From Pedobacter gandavensis (GTDB lineage Bacteria > Bacteroidota > Bacteroidia > Sphingobacteriales > Sphingobacteriaceae): a stretch of DNA of 64,000 bases. Shown here piece by piece: positions 33,357 through 42,439 of the stretch. Where the stretch lies: contig NZ_WNXC01000006.1 in assembly GCF_014172405.1 (NCBI RefSeq), forward strand, positions 248,001 through 312,000. Direction: 5' to 3'. Below the pieces are notes generated by a model, which was given only the letters and a program-made list of their open reading frames with translations, was not told the DNA's origin and did not search any database. Positions within the stretch are counted from its first letter, which is position 1. Each line of letters opens with the position of its first letter. The translations under genes and the position numbers were made by a program.

Positions 33357-35579
33357 TTATTTTAAGGTGATCGATTTAGGACGGTCTGCCGGGTTTACAC
33401 CCCAGGTAGCAGAAGGCTTGCTTCCCATGAATAGGGTTAACGTACTGCCTGAAACCAGGTCCTTGTGTGATAAATAAGACTTTTTATAAGGTTTGCCATT
33501 CAGCATGGCTTTTTGAATGTACTTGTTCGTTTTGCTGTTGTTTACTGTTTTCAATTGAAACTTTTTGTTTCCTGGCAAAGCAATTACGGCTTCGTTTACC
33601 AGTGGAGAACCGAATACATAAGTGCCATTGGCCGGGTTAACCGGATAAAAGCCCATTGCAGAAAACACGTACCAGGCAGACATCTGACCTAGATCTTCAT
33701 TACCACAAAGACCATCTGGCTTATTGGTATATAAAGAATCTGTAATCTGGCGGACAAGATCTGCCGTTTTCCATGGCTGGCCTGCAAAAGCATATAGATA
33801 AGGGATGTGGTGATTGGGCTCATTTCCTTGTGCATATTGACCGATCAATCCGGTGATATCAGGTGAACTGCCTTCTCCCATTTCAGAGCTCATGCTAAAC
33901 AAAGTATCTAGTTTATTGGTAAAAGGGCGATCTCCACCAAATAAGGCGATCAATCCTTCTGGATCCTGTGGAACCAACCAGGTATATTGCCAAGCATTAC
34001 CTTCGGTATAATCGTCTTCACGGTGTTTCGAAGAAACCGGATTGAATGGCGTACGCCATGCTCCATTTTCCAGTTTACCACGCATAAAATTAGTTTTGGT
34101 ATCGAAATACTTGTTGTACAATTTGGCGCGCTCAGAGAAGTATTTATAGTCATCACTTTTCCCCATTGCTTTTGCCATCTGGGCGATGCACCAATCGTCA
34201 ATGGCATATTCCAATCCTTTGGCCACAGATTCAATGACACGCTCCGAAGGAATGTATTCCAGTTTTGCTGCGTAATCAATTCCTTCTACTTTTTGCATGG
34301 CTGAATGCTTAATGGCTTCGTAAGCCAGGTTCACATCAAAACCTTTGAAACCTTTTAAATAAGCATCTACAATAATCGGAACCGCATGGTAACCAATCAT
34401 CGTATTTGTTTCATTTCCCATCAGGTGCCATACCGGAAGTTTACCTTGTTGCTTATAAATGGCCAGGAAAGAATTGATCACATCGGATACTTTATCCTGG
34501 TGTAAAATGGTAAATAAGGGATGGTAAGCACGGTAAGTATCCCAAAGAGAGAAAGTAGTATAATTGGTGAATCCAGGTTTATGGTATACCTTTTTATCGG
34601 TTCCTCTGTAATCTCCATTCATATCATCAAATATGGATGGTGCGATCATCGTATGATATAACGCAGTGTAGAAAGTCTTTTTAGTCTCTTCATCTGCGGT
34701 GATTTTCAATTTTGAGAACTCCTTTTCCCATTTGTTATCCGCTTGCTGATGTACTTGATCAAAATCCCATCCTGGAATTTCGGCAGCGATATTGGCTAAA
34801 GCATTTTCGTAACTCACTGGAGAAAGTCCAACTTTAAGCTTCAGCACAGCTTGGTTAATGGCATCGAAATGTAAGACCGCTTTTACGCCTTTACCTTTCA
34901 ATTCCTGACCACTTTTCATCATGCTACTGCTGTCAGAAAGTGCTAAGCTTTTCAATGGTTGAGAAATTTTAACGGCAAAGTACAGGCGTTGGTCATTGGC
35001 CCATCCTTTAGAAAAACGATAACCGACCAATGTGGTGGCATCTAATTGTTTCACAAAAGTTTCTACTGGAGTATCCCATCCTAAACCTGCTTTCAAGTCG
35101 ATCATCACATGGGGCTGATCCTGACCTTGTCCAAAGGTGTATTTGTGGAAACCTACTCTTTCAGAACTGGTCAATTCTGCTTTGATTTTATATTTATCCA
35201 GCATCACGCTGTAATATCCTGCTTTCGCAACCTCATGATCATGAGAGAAAGTAGATACATAGTTTTGTTGTGAGGGCCCTGTAGCCGGCATCACCAGAAT
35301 ATCATTCAGGTCGCCGATTCCGGTACCACTCAAATGGGTATGAGAGAATCCAATAATGGTGTTACTGGCATAATTGTAACCACTGCACCAGTCCCAGCCT
35401 CCAAAAACATTAGTCGGTCCCAGCTGAACAGCCCCGAAAGGGACGTTAGCGCCAACAAATACGTGGCCATGGGCCGCAGAGCCAATATGTGGATCTACGT
35501 ATTTAGTGAGTCCGTTTTGAGCAAAAACCTGCCCCACAGAAAGCAGGATGCCCAGAAATAAAAGGTATTTACGCTTCAT
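33357..35579 (-). CDS. GH92 alpha-mannosidase
   Basis: About 740 residues with a signal peptide (LLFLGILLSVGQVFAQ). GH92 marks are strong: YVDPHIGSAAHGHVFVGANV then PFGAVQLGPTN at the N-terminus, FSLWDTYRAYHPLFTILH, LPVWHLMGNETNTMIGYHAV and GNEDLGQMSAWYVFSAMGFY. GH92 enzymes are calcium-dependent, inverting exo-alpha-mannosidases, acting on alpha-1,2/1,3 or similar linkages of mannans and N-glycans. The signal peptide sends it to the periplasm or surface. It lies downstream of SusC/SusD genes on the same strand, so this locus probably imports and trims mannose-containing glycans. Confidence 0.95.
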   Translation of the reverse strand: MKRKYLLFLGILLSVGQVFAQNGLTKYVDPHIGSAAHGHVFVGANVPFGAVQLGPTNVFGGWDWCSGYNYASNTIIGFSHTHLSGTGIGDLNDILVMPATGPSQQNYVSTFSHDHEVAKAGYYSVMLDKYKIKAELTSSERVGFHKYTFGQGQDQPHVMIDLKAGLGWDTPVETFVKQLDATTLVGYRFSKGWANDQRLYFAVKISQPLKSLALSDSSSMMKSGQELKGKGVKAVLHFDAINQAVLKLKVGLSPVSYENALANIAAEIPGWDFDQVHQQADNKWEKEFSKLKITADEETKKTFYTALYHTMIAPSIFDDMNGDYRGTDKKVYHKPGFTNYTTFSLWDTYRAYHPLFTILHQDKVSDVINSFLAIYKQQGKLPVWHLMGNETNTMIGYHAVPIIVDAYLKGFKGFDVNLAYEAIKHSAMQKVEGIDYAAKLEYIPSERVIESVAKGLEYAIDDWCIAQMAKAMGKSDDYKYFSERAKLYNKYFDTKTNFMRGKLENGAWRTPFNPVSSKHREDDYTEGNAWQYTWLVPQDPEGLIALFGGDRPFTNKLDTLFSMSSEMGEGSSPDITGLIGQYAQGNEPNHHIPYLYAFAGQPWKTADLVRQITDSLYTNKPDGLCGNEDLGQMSAWYVFSAMGFYPVNPANGTYVFGSPLVNEAVIALPGNKKFQLKTVNNSKTNKYIQKAMLNGKPYKKSYLSHKDLVSGSTLTLFMGSKPSATWGVNPADRPKSITLK

Positions 35580-35689
35580 CAATTCGTTAGTATATAGTGA
35601 ATATTGGCGCCGAAGTTACAAATATTTGTCCTGCAGCAGTATCCGGAACAGAAATCCATTCCAGATATTGCTGCTGCAAGACAAACAAT

Positions 35690-37297
35690 TTAATTTTTCT
35701 TATCCCACCATAACTTAGTACCTCCGTTATCGGGACCACCACCAAGCAATGAAATGGCTTTAGTTACCTCTTCCCTGTTGTTTTTATACTCATCATCTGA
35801 GAAAGGTAACCTGCGGATTTGCAGGTCTGTATTGATCGTTCCACCACTTTGATTGGTCACTACCGGGAAGATTTTCGGATATCCAGTACGTCTGAATTCT
35901 GACCATGCCTCCATCCCATCAGGGAAAATAGCGATCCATTTCTGCGTGATGATGCGTTCTAATTTCTGCTCTGCACTTGCTGCCTCATCCCATTTCACAG
36001 TAGTTTTACTTAATAAAGGAGAGTTGGCAGGCACATTATTAGCTGCATTGATTGGGTCAGTATAAGGCGCTTGCGTACCTGTATTATTGGCCAGATAAAC
36101 ATCAAGTCCACTTGCATTCACCTGTTCAAAAGATAGCTTCACCCCTGCTTCATAGAAAGATTTAGCAGTACCACCCATGTTCCATCCTTTTAACGCGCCT
36201 TCCGCACGAAGGAAAGATACCTCTGCAGCACACATATATTGAACCGGAGTACTTTCTTTTAAGCTGGAAGAAGAAGAATTGAAGTAGCCATCAGGTTTAC
36301 CACTAAAAGCAATCCCATTACGTACCCCTTTATAATCACCTGGAACAACTTTAGAAAGCAGAAAATACTTACTCAATCGAGGATCGTCAAAGCCCTTTAA
36401 AATAGACTCTGCTGAAGCATTCATACGCGTATCATTGTAAGAGATATCATCTACCCAAAGTCCATTTCTGGTAGGTACACCTTTACCGGCAACCACCAAA
36501 GCATTATCGCTATTGGTCAATAAAAGACCATTACCATCATTTACGGCTTCTTCTGCTTTAGTTTTTGCTAAAGCTGGATCTGCGTAAGAGATGCGCAATG
36601 CCAATCTCAATTTCAGGGAGTTGGCAAACTTGATCCATTGTTTGATATTTCCATCATATACCAGGTCAAATCGACTTAGGGAATTATCTGTTGGATTTTT
36701 AACCATAAACTCTGAAAGCGTTTTAATGGCGCCATCCAGTTCCGCAAAGAAAGCAGTGTACACGGTTTTCTGATCATCATACGGAGTACTCAACACTCCG
36801 GTTCCGAATTTGGTATAAGGAATTGGGCCATAAACATCTGTTACGCGGTGCATCCCTTCTACTCTTAGAATATCAGCAATAGCAATATATTGAGGATTCG
36901 CTGTGGCACGTTTATGAACTTCTCTCCAGCTGTTCATAATTCCGCTGAAGCCTACTTTAAATGGCCATAAGTTCCATCCGGTTTTTAAAGCGTAGGTGGA
37001 GTTGTTAGGCCCACCAAAATCACCCGGAGGCGCAAAGTAACCCGAGAAAATATCGGCGTTTAAGTTTTGCTGAAGCTGATAAGTGTAATCGTCATTTGTT
37101 TTACAATAGAAGACGTTCACTTGCATTTCAGGAAGGAATATCCCTGCTGAAATATTGTCTTTCTGCAAATCTTCTTCTGTTAATCCGTTTGGATTGGTGT
37201 TATATACATCATAGTTTTTTGTACAAGAACTTTGAGTCATGACAAGCGATAACGCAACTAAGGCGCCAAGCCCGGTTTTTTTAATTAAAGTTTTCAT
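35690..37297 (-). CDS. SusD/RagB-like surface glycan-binding lipoprotein
   Basis: 535 residues from ATG 37297; a longer frame from 37345 would overlap susC. The signal ends in a lipobox (VMTQSSC). The mature N-terminus KNYDVYNTNPNGLTEEDL and the C-terminal segment ITQKWIAIFPDGMEAWSEFR are typical of the SusD-like_2 group, with TPR-like helices between. It captures an oligosaccharide at the cell surface and forms the lid of the SusC channel. It follows SusC by 19 bases and precedes GH92. Confidence 0.93.
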   Translation of the reverse strand: MKTLIKKTGLGALVALSLVMTQSSCTKNYDVYNTNPNGLTEEDLQKDNISAGIFLPEMQVNVFYCKTNDDYTYQLQQNLNADIFSGYFAPPGDFGGPNNSTYALKTGWNLWPFKVGFSGIMNSWREVHKRATANPQYIAIADILRVEGMHRVTDVYGPIPYTKFGTGVLSTPYDDQKTVYTAFFAELDGAIKTLSEFMVKNPTDNSLSRFDLVYDGNIKQWIKFANSLKLRLALRISYADPALAKTKAEEAVNDGNGLLLTNSDNALVVAGKGVPTRNGLWVDDISYNDTRMNASAESILKGFDDPRLSKYFLLSKVVPGDYKGVRNGIAFSGKPDGYFNSSSSSLKESTPVQYMCAAEVSFLRAEGALKGWNMGGTAKSFYEAGVKLSFEQVNASGLDVYLANNTGTQAPYTDPINAANNVPANSPLLSKTTVKWDEAASAEQKLERIITQKWIAIFPDGMEAWSEFRRTGYPKIFPVVTNQSGGTINTDLQIRRLPFSDDEYKNNREEVTKAISLLGGGPDNGGTKLWWDKKN

Positions 37298-37316
37298 ATT
37301 AAATGAATCTTGGTGC

Positions 37317-40300
37317 TTAAAATGTGAAATTAACGTTGAAACCAATGCTTCTTAAACTTGGCATTGCGAAATCATCAAAGCCTTGGTAGGCGTTTCCGGT
37401 TAAGGTGATTACATCCGGATCAAACGGTGCTTTCTTATAAATCATCCATAAGTTTCTTCCGATCACAGACACCTGAATCTTTTGTATTTTGTTGTTAAAT
37501 ACTTGTGCAGGGAAAGTGTAGCCTAAAGAAAGCTCACGCAAACGAACGTTTGTAGCGCTATAGACATATGGAGTCAGTTCTGAAGAGATTCTACCATAAT
37601 ATTGTTGAGTTGCATCTACCCCATTGGCGATGATACCCCCCGCATTACGGCTGTCGGCAGTTCTTTGAGACATTCCAAATTTATCCAGTGTTCGTTCTGT
37701 ATTAGAGATCACTTCTCCACCAATTCTACTGTCGACTAAGAAATTCAGGTTAAAGTTTTTATACTTAAAACCATTGTTCATACTCAACATATATCTAGGG
37801 TTCACATTCCCTGCAGTGATTAAATTATTGGAATATTGAGGTAAACCTTTATCATCTAAAACAAGTCCACCATTGGCATCTCTCTGGAAGTCTTTCACTT
37901 GAATTTCCCCATAAGCACCACCTTTTCTGATCACAGAAGAACCACCCAATTGAATCTGTTTTACATCAATAAACTGACCAGTTGCCGGGTCATTATAGCT
38001 GTATAGGTCAATAATTTTGTTGCGGTTGAAAGAGAAGTTAATATTTGGCGTCCAGCTCAGTTCTCCAAATTGCGCACGATAACCTAAACTCATTTCTAAA
38101 CCTTGATTCTGTACATCACCTGCGTTTAGATCGTAAGTTTTGTAACCTACCGTTTCAGAAACGTTTACACGGAAAAACTGGTTCACGGTATGCGTTTTAT
38201 AATAGGTTGCATTTAAGCTCAACTTGTTATCCATAAAACGTAAATCTGTTCCAATTTCAAAAGATTTACTACGTTCTGGCTTCAGGGTGCTGAAAGGTTT
38301 TCCTGTAAAAGGAACAATTGCACCACCATTGATTGGGTAAGTAGGGTTTGTGGCATAAGCATAGGCTTGTGGAATTGCATTTCCTACTTCTGCATAAGAC
38401 AACCTTAGTTTCGCAAAAGAGATAAATTCAGGCAGTTTGGCCATCTCTGATACTACTGCACTTAAACCTACTGAAGGATAAAAGAAAGGCTTTGGCAAAG
38501 TAGAGTTCCAGTCGTTACGGCCGGTTACATCCAAAAACAAGTAATTTTTATAGCCAAAAGTAGCGGTCATAAATGCCGCTTGATTTTGCTCACGATAAGC
38601 ATTAGGAACCGGTTTCAGGTTTGCCTGAGTCACATTTAGCAAACTAAAAAAGTTTGGCACTTTATAAGGATCTAATGGGCCACCAATGGTTAAACCTTTG
38701 ATGGTTAGATTTTGTAAACTGGCACCAGCGGTCGCATTCAGACTGAAATCACCGAAAGTCTTGTTGAAGTTCAATAGTAAATCTGCGTAAGTCTGACTGT
38801 TTAAATTGTCAAGGCTCGTATAGTTACCGTTTGGACTATTTCCTGATAAATTACCTAGGGTAGTTGCATAGATTTTAGTTTCTCCCTGATCTGTACTTCT
38901 ATCCATTCTCACACGTCCTTGCAGATTCAGGTAATCTGTAAAGTTATATTTGGCGGTAAAGGAACCTACCACTCTGGCTCTTTGCACCTGGAATAGGTTG
39001 CGGTTGGTAATCCAATAAGGGTTTTGCATATTTATACCACCATCACCATAGGCCCAATTTTGGGTATTAATCTTACGGATAGGATCGAATACTTCATAGT
39101 TCTTCACGTTATTGAAGTTTTCTGAAGCACCAGGAAACAGGTATACTGAGGTCAAAGGGTTATAATACTGACCTTGACCTGGCATGTTCTGCGTTTTCTG
39201 GTAGATATATTCTGCTCTGGCATCCAGGTTCAGCTTATTGTCAAAATAAGAAGAGGTATTTCTGAAAGAGAAGTTGTAACGATCTAGTTTATTGTTTGGG
39301 ATAATTCCTTCTGCATTTGTGGCAGCTGCCGAGAATAAACTCTGGTTTTTCTCTGTACCTCCGGAGATGGAAAGCGCATTGGTATAGGTTTTTCCAGTTT
39401 GGAAGAAATCTTCCGGGCTATAGCTTCCTGGTGTTGCAGCTTTAGGACCCCATCCATTATAGGCAGGTGTTCCTCCCGCTGTTGCAGGTGCTGGCGTGCC
39501 GTAGGTATTTTGCGTTTTAGGCAGAATAAATGGGTTGTCAAAAGTAGTGCTGGAATTGAAATTCACTGCCGTTTTACCTGCTTTACCTTTTTTTGTGGTG
39601 ATTAAGATCACCCCGTTTGAAGCTTGTCCGCCGTAAAGTGCCGAAGCTGAGGCACCGCTCAAGACACTTACTTCTTCGATGTCTTCCGGGTTTAAATTAG
39701 AGATCCCGTCGCCGCCATCGCTGATTTGAAAACCATCGGTAGTCCCTGCTCCGCTTAGGCTTGGCAAAGGTACCCCGTCTACTACATATAGTGCATTGTT
39801 GTTTCCGCTAATGGATTTATTTCCACGAAGTACTGCTTTGGTAGATCCTCCAGGAGCAGAAGAGTGGGTTAGCGTTAAACCAGATACTTTACCGGTTAAA
39901 CTGTTCACAAAACTTGGGTCTTTAACTTCGTTTACCTCTTTGGAGCTTAAAGTCTGTACATTATAGGTTAAAGATTTCGTAGATTTCTTGATACCTAAAG
40001 CGGTAACGACTACCCCTTCCAGATTTTGAGCATCTTCGGCTAAGACTACGTCAATTGTACCTTGCGAGGAAACAGTAACTTCCTTACTTTGGTAGCCTAC
40101 ATAAGAAAACACAAGCACATCGCCAGCTTTGGCATTGATGCTGTATTGTCCACTGGCATTGGTTTGTGTGGTCTGTCCGGAACTTTTCACTTTAACAGAC
40201 ACGCCAGGTAGCGTTCCACCTTTGTTGTCTTTTACAGTTCCTTTGATGGTTTCCAGAAAATAAGGCTTGTTGAGCCCTGAAGAAACTGGTCTGAGGGCGG

Positions 40301-40391
40301 GAATTGCCCCGAATTTTTCAGTCTTTACTGTTGCAAATAGATTTGCAGAAGCGTAAAGCAATAAACACGTCAGTTGTAATGGTTTTCTCAT
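37317..40391 (-). CDS. SusC/RagA TonB-dependent outer-membrane transporter
   Basis: 1024 residues from ATG 40391 (a start two codons upstream is possible). Signal peptide, then a carboxypeptidase-D-like regulatory domain at ~48-130 (IKGTVKDNKGGTLPGVSVKV). The plug begins at LEGVVVTALGIKK and carries VDGVPLPSLSG and ILITTKKGKAG. A 22-strand barrel follows, ending in aromatic NFTF. No STN domain, so it is not itself a FecA-type signal transducer. It imports oligosaccharides using TonB energy. A 13-bp element shared with the FecR arm lies 96 bases upstream. Confidence 0.95.
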   Translation of the reverse strand: MRKPLQLTCLLLYASANLFATVKTEKFGAIPALRPVSSGLNKPYFLETIKGTVKDNKGGTLPGVSVKVKSSGQTTQTNASGQYSINAKAGDVLVFSYVGYQSKEVTVSSQGTIDVVLAEDAQNLEGVVVTALGIKKSTKSLTYNVQTLSSKEVNEVKDPSFVNSLTGKVSGLTLTHSSAPGGSTKAVLRGNKSISGNNNALYVVDGVPLPSLSGAGTTDGFQISDGGDGISNLNPEDIEEVSVLSGASASALYGGQASNGVILITTKKGKAGKTAVNFNSSTTFDNPFILPKTQNTYGTPAPATAGGTPAYNGWGPKAATPGSYSPEDFFQTGKTYTNALSISGGTEKNQSLFSAAATNAEGIIPNNKLDRYNFSFRNTSSYFDNKLNLDARAEYIYQKTQNMPGQGQYYNPLTSVYLFPGASENFNNVKNYEVFDPIRKINTQNWAYGDGGINMQNPYWITNRNLFQVQRARVVGSFTAKYNFTDYLNLQGRVRMDRSTDQGETKIYATTLGNLSGNSPNGNYTSLDNLNSQTYADLLLNFNKTFGDFSLNATAGASLQNLTIKGLTIGGPLDPYKVPNFFSLLNVTQANLKPVPNAYREQNQAAFMTATFGYKNYLFLDVTGRNDWNSTLPKPFFYPSVGLSAVVSEMAKLPEFISFAKLRLSYAEVGNAIPQAYAYATNPTYPINGGAIVPFTGKPFSTLKPERSKSFEIGTDLRFMDNKLSLNATYYKTHTVNQFFRVNVSETVGYKTYDLNAGDVQNQGLEMSLGYRAQFGELSWTPNINFSFNRNKIIDLYSYNDPATGQFIDVKQIQLGGSSVIRKGGAYGEIQVKDFQRDANGGLVLDDKGLPQYSNNLITAGNVNPRYMLSMNNGFKYKNFNLNFLVDSRIGGEVISNTERTLDKFGMSQRTADSRNAGGIIANGVDATQQYYGRISSELTPYVYSATNVRLRELSLGYTFPAQVFNNKIQKIQVSVIGRNLWMIYKKAPFDPDVITLTGNAYQGFDDFAMPSLRSIGFNVNFTF

Positions 40392-40478
40392 TTCCATTGA
40401 TACGGTTAAGTTTTTTATTTGGTTAGCTATACCGTTTTACCATTAGCATGATAAAGGCGATATCTGTAAAGACCCATT

Positions 40479-40499
40479 CCCCTTAGAAATTGCCTACAA
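40479..40499 (-). promoter_or_regulatory. Candidate ECF-sigma promoter element for the susC/susD/GH92 arm
   Basis: The minus strand reads TTGTAGGCAATTT (40499-40487), identical to 41209-41221 on the plus strand. Both copies point towards a SusC-containing operon and are followed at similar distance by ATGGG and a CTTA-like stretch. This fits a common sigma-factor promoter; experimental support is lacking. Confidence 0.5.
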
Positions 40500-40570
40500 G
40501 GAATTCATTTATTTTGAAGATTATTTTTAATCCCTATCTTGCGCCTCTAAATACTGCTAACCACAAGCCC

Positions 40571-41224
40571 TTGAAAATCGTTAAGCCTGACTTATCCAGT
40601 CTGTGGACAAAGATTTGTACCGAAGATGACATCTCATCTTTCGAGGCTTTATACCATTTACTTGGCAGCAGATTACTTCGCTTCTCCATCTATTATGTTT
40701 CCAGCAAAGAGGTTGCTGAAGAAATTGTTTCTGAGGTATTTGTGAAATGTTGGGAAAACCGGAAAGCAAGCATGCATGTGCTCAATCCGGAAACCTATTT
40801 ATTTGCCGCCATCAGAAATCAGTCTTTAAAATACCTGAGGAAGCATCAGCAAATTCATTTGGTAGAGATAGACGATCAACATGAACAATTATTTGTAGCA
40901 GAGAGCAACCCTCAAAAAGAACTGGAGCGGAAAGAATTACAACGCAAACTCGATGAGGCCATTGATACACTACCTCCTCAGGCCAGATTGGTTTTTAAAC
41001 TGATTAAGGAGAATGGGATGAAATATAAAGAAGTGGCCGAAATCCTGGAAATATCTCCAAGAACAGTACAAACACAACTTTTTAGGGCCATTGCCAAGCT
41101 TAGAGTTGTGCTTAGTGCTTATCGCGAGATAGATCAGAAAAGTAATCTTCCTGACCATGCGATCGGTTTAATCTTAATTTTAGCACTAATGAACTATATT
41201 TTCATCTTTTGTAGGCAATTTTAG
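40571..41224 (+). CDS. ECF-type RNA polymerase sigma factor (FecI-like)
   Basis: About 217 residues from TTG 40571; no ATG is available at the right place. A TTG at 40490 would give 244 residues but its first codons coincide with the promoter-like element of the opposite arm, so I prefer the shorter form. Region 2 is FEALYHLLGSRLLRFSIYYV with EIVSEVFVKCWENR; region 4 is LPPQARLVFKLIKENGMKYK, then EVAEILEISPRTVQTQLF. A hydrophobic C-terminal tail (IGLILILALMNYIFIF) is common in this group. It is followed after 38 bases by FecR and would direct transcription of glycan-uptake genes when the SusC-FecR signal arrives. Confidence 0.88.
   Translation: MKIVKPDLSSLWTKICTEDDISSFEALYHLLGSRLLRFSIYYVSSKEVAEEIVSEVFVKCWENRKASMHVLNPETYLFAAIRNQSLKYLRKHQQIHLVEIDDQHEQLFVAESNPQKELERKELQRKLDEAIDTLPPQARLVFKLIKENGMKYKEVAEILEISPRTVQTQLFRAIAKLRVVLSAYREIDQKSNLPDHAIGLILILALMNYIFIFCRQF
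41209..41221 (+). promoter_or_regulatory. Candidate ECF-sigma promoter element for the fecR-susC-susD arm
   Basis: TTGTAGGCAATTT, identical in inverted orientation to 40487-40499. It lies at the very end of the sigma-factor gene, 41 bases before fecR, in the position of a promoter for fecR and the following susC/susD. Confidence 0.5.
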
Positions 41225-41262
41225 AAAATATGGGAACCTTATTAATAACACGGTAAAAGAAA

Positions 41263-42342
41263 ATGAACGATCAAAGATTTACAACATTGCTGAGTAAAAT
41301 GCTCGCGGATGAAATTTCCCTCGATGAACATAAAGAATTTATGTCCATGCTGGAGGGTAATGCCGCTTATCAGCAAGAATATAGATCTTTAACCCATTAT
41401 TTTGAACCAGAAGAGGAGGTTGCAGCTGTAAAACCGGATATGGCGCTTCTTTTTGAAAAGATCAAAGGAAAAATTGAAATACCGGAGTCCAATCCAAGGG
41501 AAAAACCAGAAGACCATCAGGAGGCTGTTTTACTTAAAAAATCTAGTTTTGGAACCTGGTATCGCATTGCTGGGATTTTAGCCCTGGGAATTTGTTCCTT
41601 TGCCGCTTACCAATTCTTGATCAAAAGCAAATCCGATGCTTCGCTATTGGCCTTGAATTGGAAAACGCTAAACACCCCGAGCCGCCTTACAGAAAAATTG
41701 GTCCTGGCAGATGGGACCACGGTCACTTTAAACTCCGAAACCCAACTTAAGTACCCTGCTGAATTTAGCGGAGCTAGTCGGGAAGTATACCTGACTGGGG
41801 AAGCTTTTTTTGACGTGAAGAAAGATGCAGAACATCCATTTGTGATTCATACCGATAAAATGAGCATCAAAGTATTGGGTACTTCTTTTGATGTTAAAGC
41901 GTATAAAAACGACCGTGATTACAGCACCAGCTTGCTCAGCGGTGCCATTCAGATCCAACTGAAAGCTACTAAAAAGCAAATCCTCTTGAAGCCTTCTGAA
42001 AAGTTCAGTCTTCAAAACAAGGCTAATCCAGGGGCAGATACACTGGCTTATTCCATCAGTACTTTAAGTTTGCTGGAAGCTGGGGAAAATCCCGCTACTG
42101 CCTTTATGGAAACCTCCTGGTTGAATCATCAGTTGAGATTTAAGGAAGAACCCTTCGAAGTGCTGGCCAATAACCTATCCAGGTGGTATGGTGTTCAGAT
42201 TATCTTTAAAAACGAGAAGTTAAAAGATGTCAAATTTACCGGGCTTTTCGAAAAAGAGAATTTGAATGAGGCCTTAAAAGTATTGCAATTGATTGAATCC
42301 TTTCAATATAAAATAGCAAACAAAACTGTTTATATTTATTAA
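41263..42342 (+). CDS. FecR-type anti-sigma factor
   Basis: 359 residues. Cytoplasmic anti-sigma part at 1-90, one membrane span at ~103-125 (WYRIAGILALGICSFAAYQF), then the periplasmic FecR domain (LVLADGTTVTLNSETQLKYP, REVYLTGEAFFDVKKDAEHP) and a C-terminal DUF4974/STN-like domain (LRFKEEPFEVLANNLSRWYG). It holds the ECF sigma inactive until the STN-containing SusC signals substrate. It sits between sigma gene and susC, the standard order in Bacteroidota. Confidence 0.95.
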   Translation: MNDQRFTTLLSKMLADEISLDEHKEFMSMLEGNAAYQQEYRSLTHYFEPEEEVAAVKPDMALLFEKIKGKIEIPESNPREKPEDHQEAVLLKKSSFGTWYRIAGILALGICSFAAYQFLIKSKSDASLLALNWKTLNTPSRLTEKLVLADGTTVTLNSETQLKYPAEFSGASREVYLTGEAFFDVKKDAEHPFVIHTDKMSIKVLGTSFDVKAYKNDRDYSTSLLSGAIQIQLKATKKQILLKPSEKFSLQNKANPGADTLAYSISTLSLLEAGENPATAFMETSWLNHQLRFKEEPFEVLANNLSRWYGVQIIFKNEKLKDVKFTGLFEKENLNEALKVLQLIESFQYKIANKTVYIY

Positions 42343-42439
42343 TTTGGCCGCCGGAGTATCATCTGGCAATCCGTCAGGTTAATTTTCCTACTGATTTACG
42401 AATAGGGGCGAAATCAGAAATACCAAATATAAATAGCGC

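Noticed and set aside
40490-40570. Extended N-terminus of the ECF sigma factor from TTG 40490
   Set aside because: Its first codons coincide with the inverted promoter-like 13-mer, and the added residues show no sigma-factor similarity.
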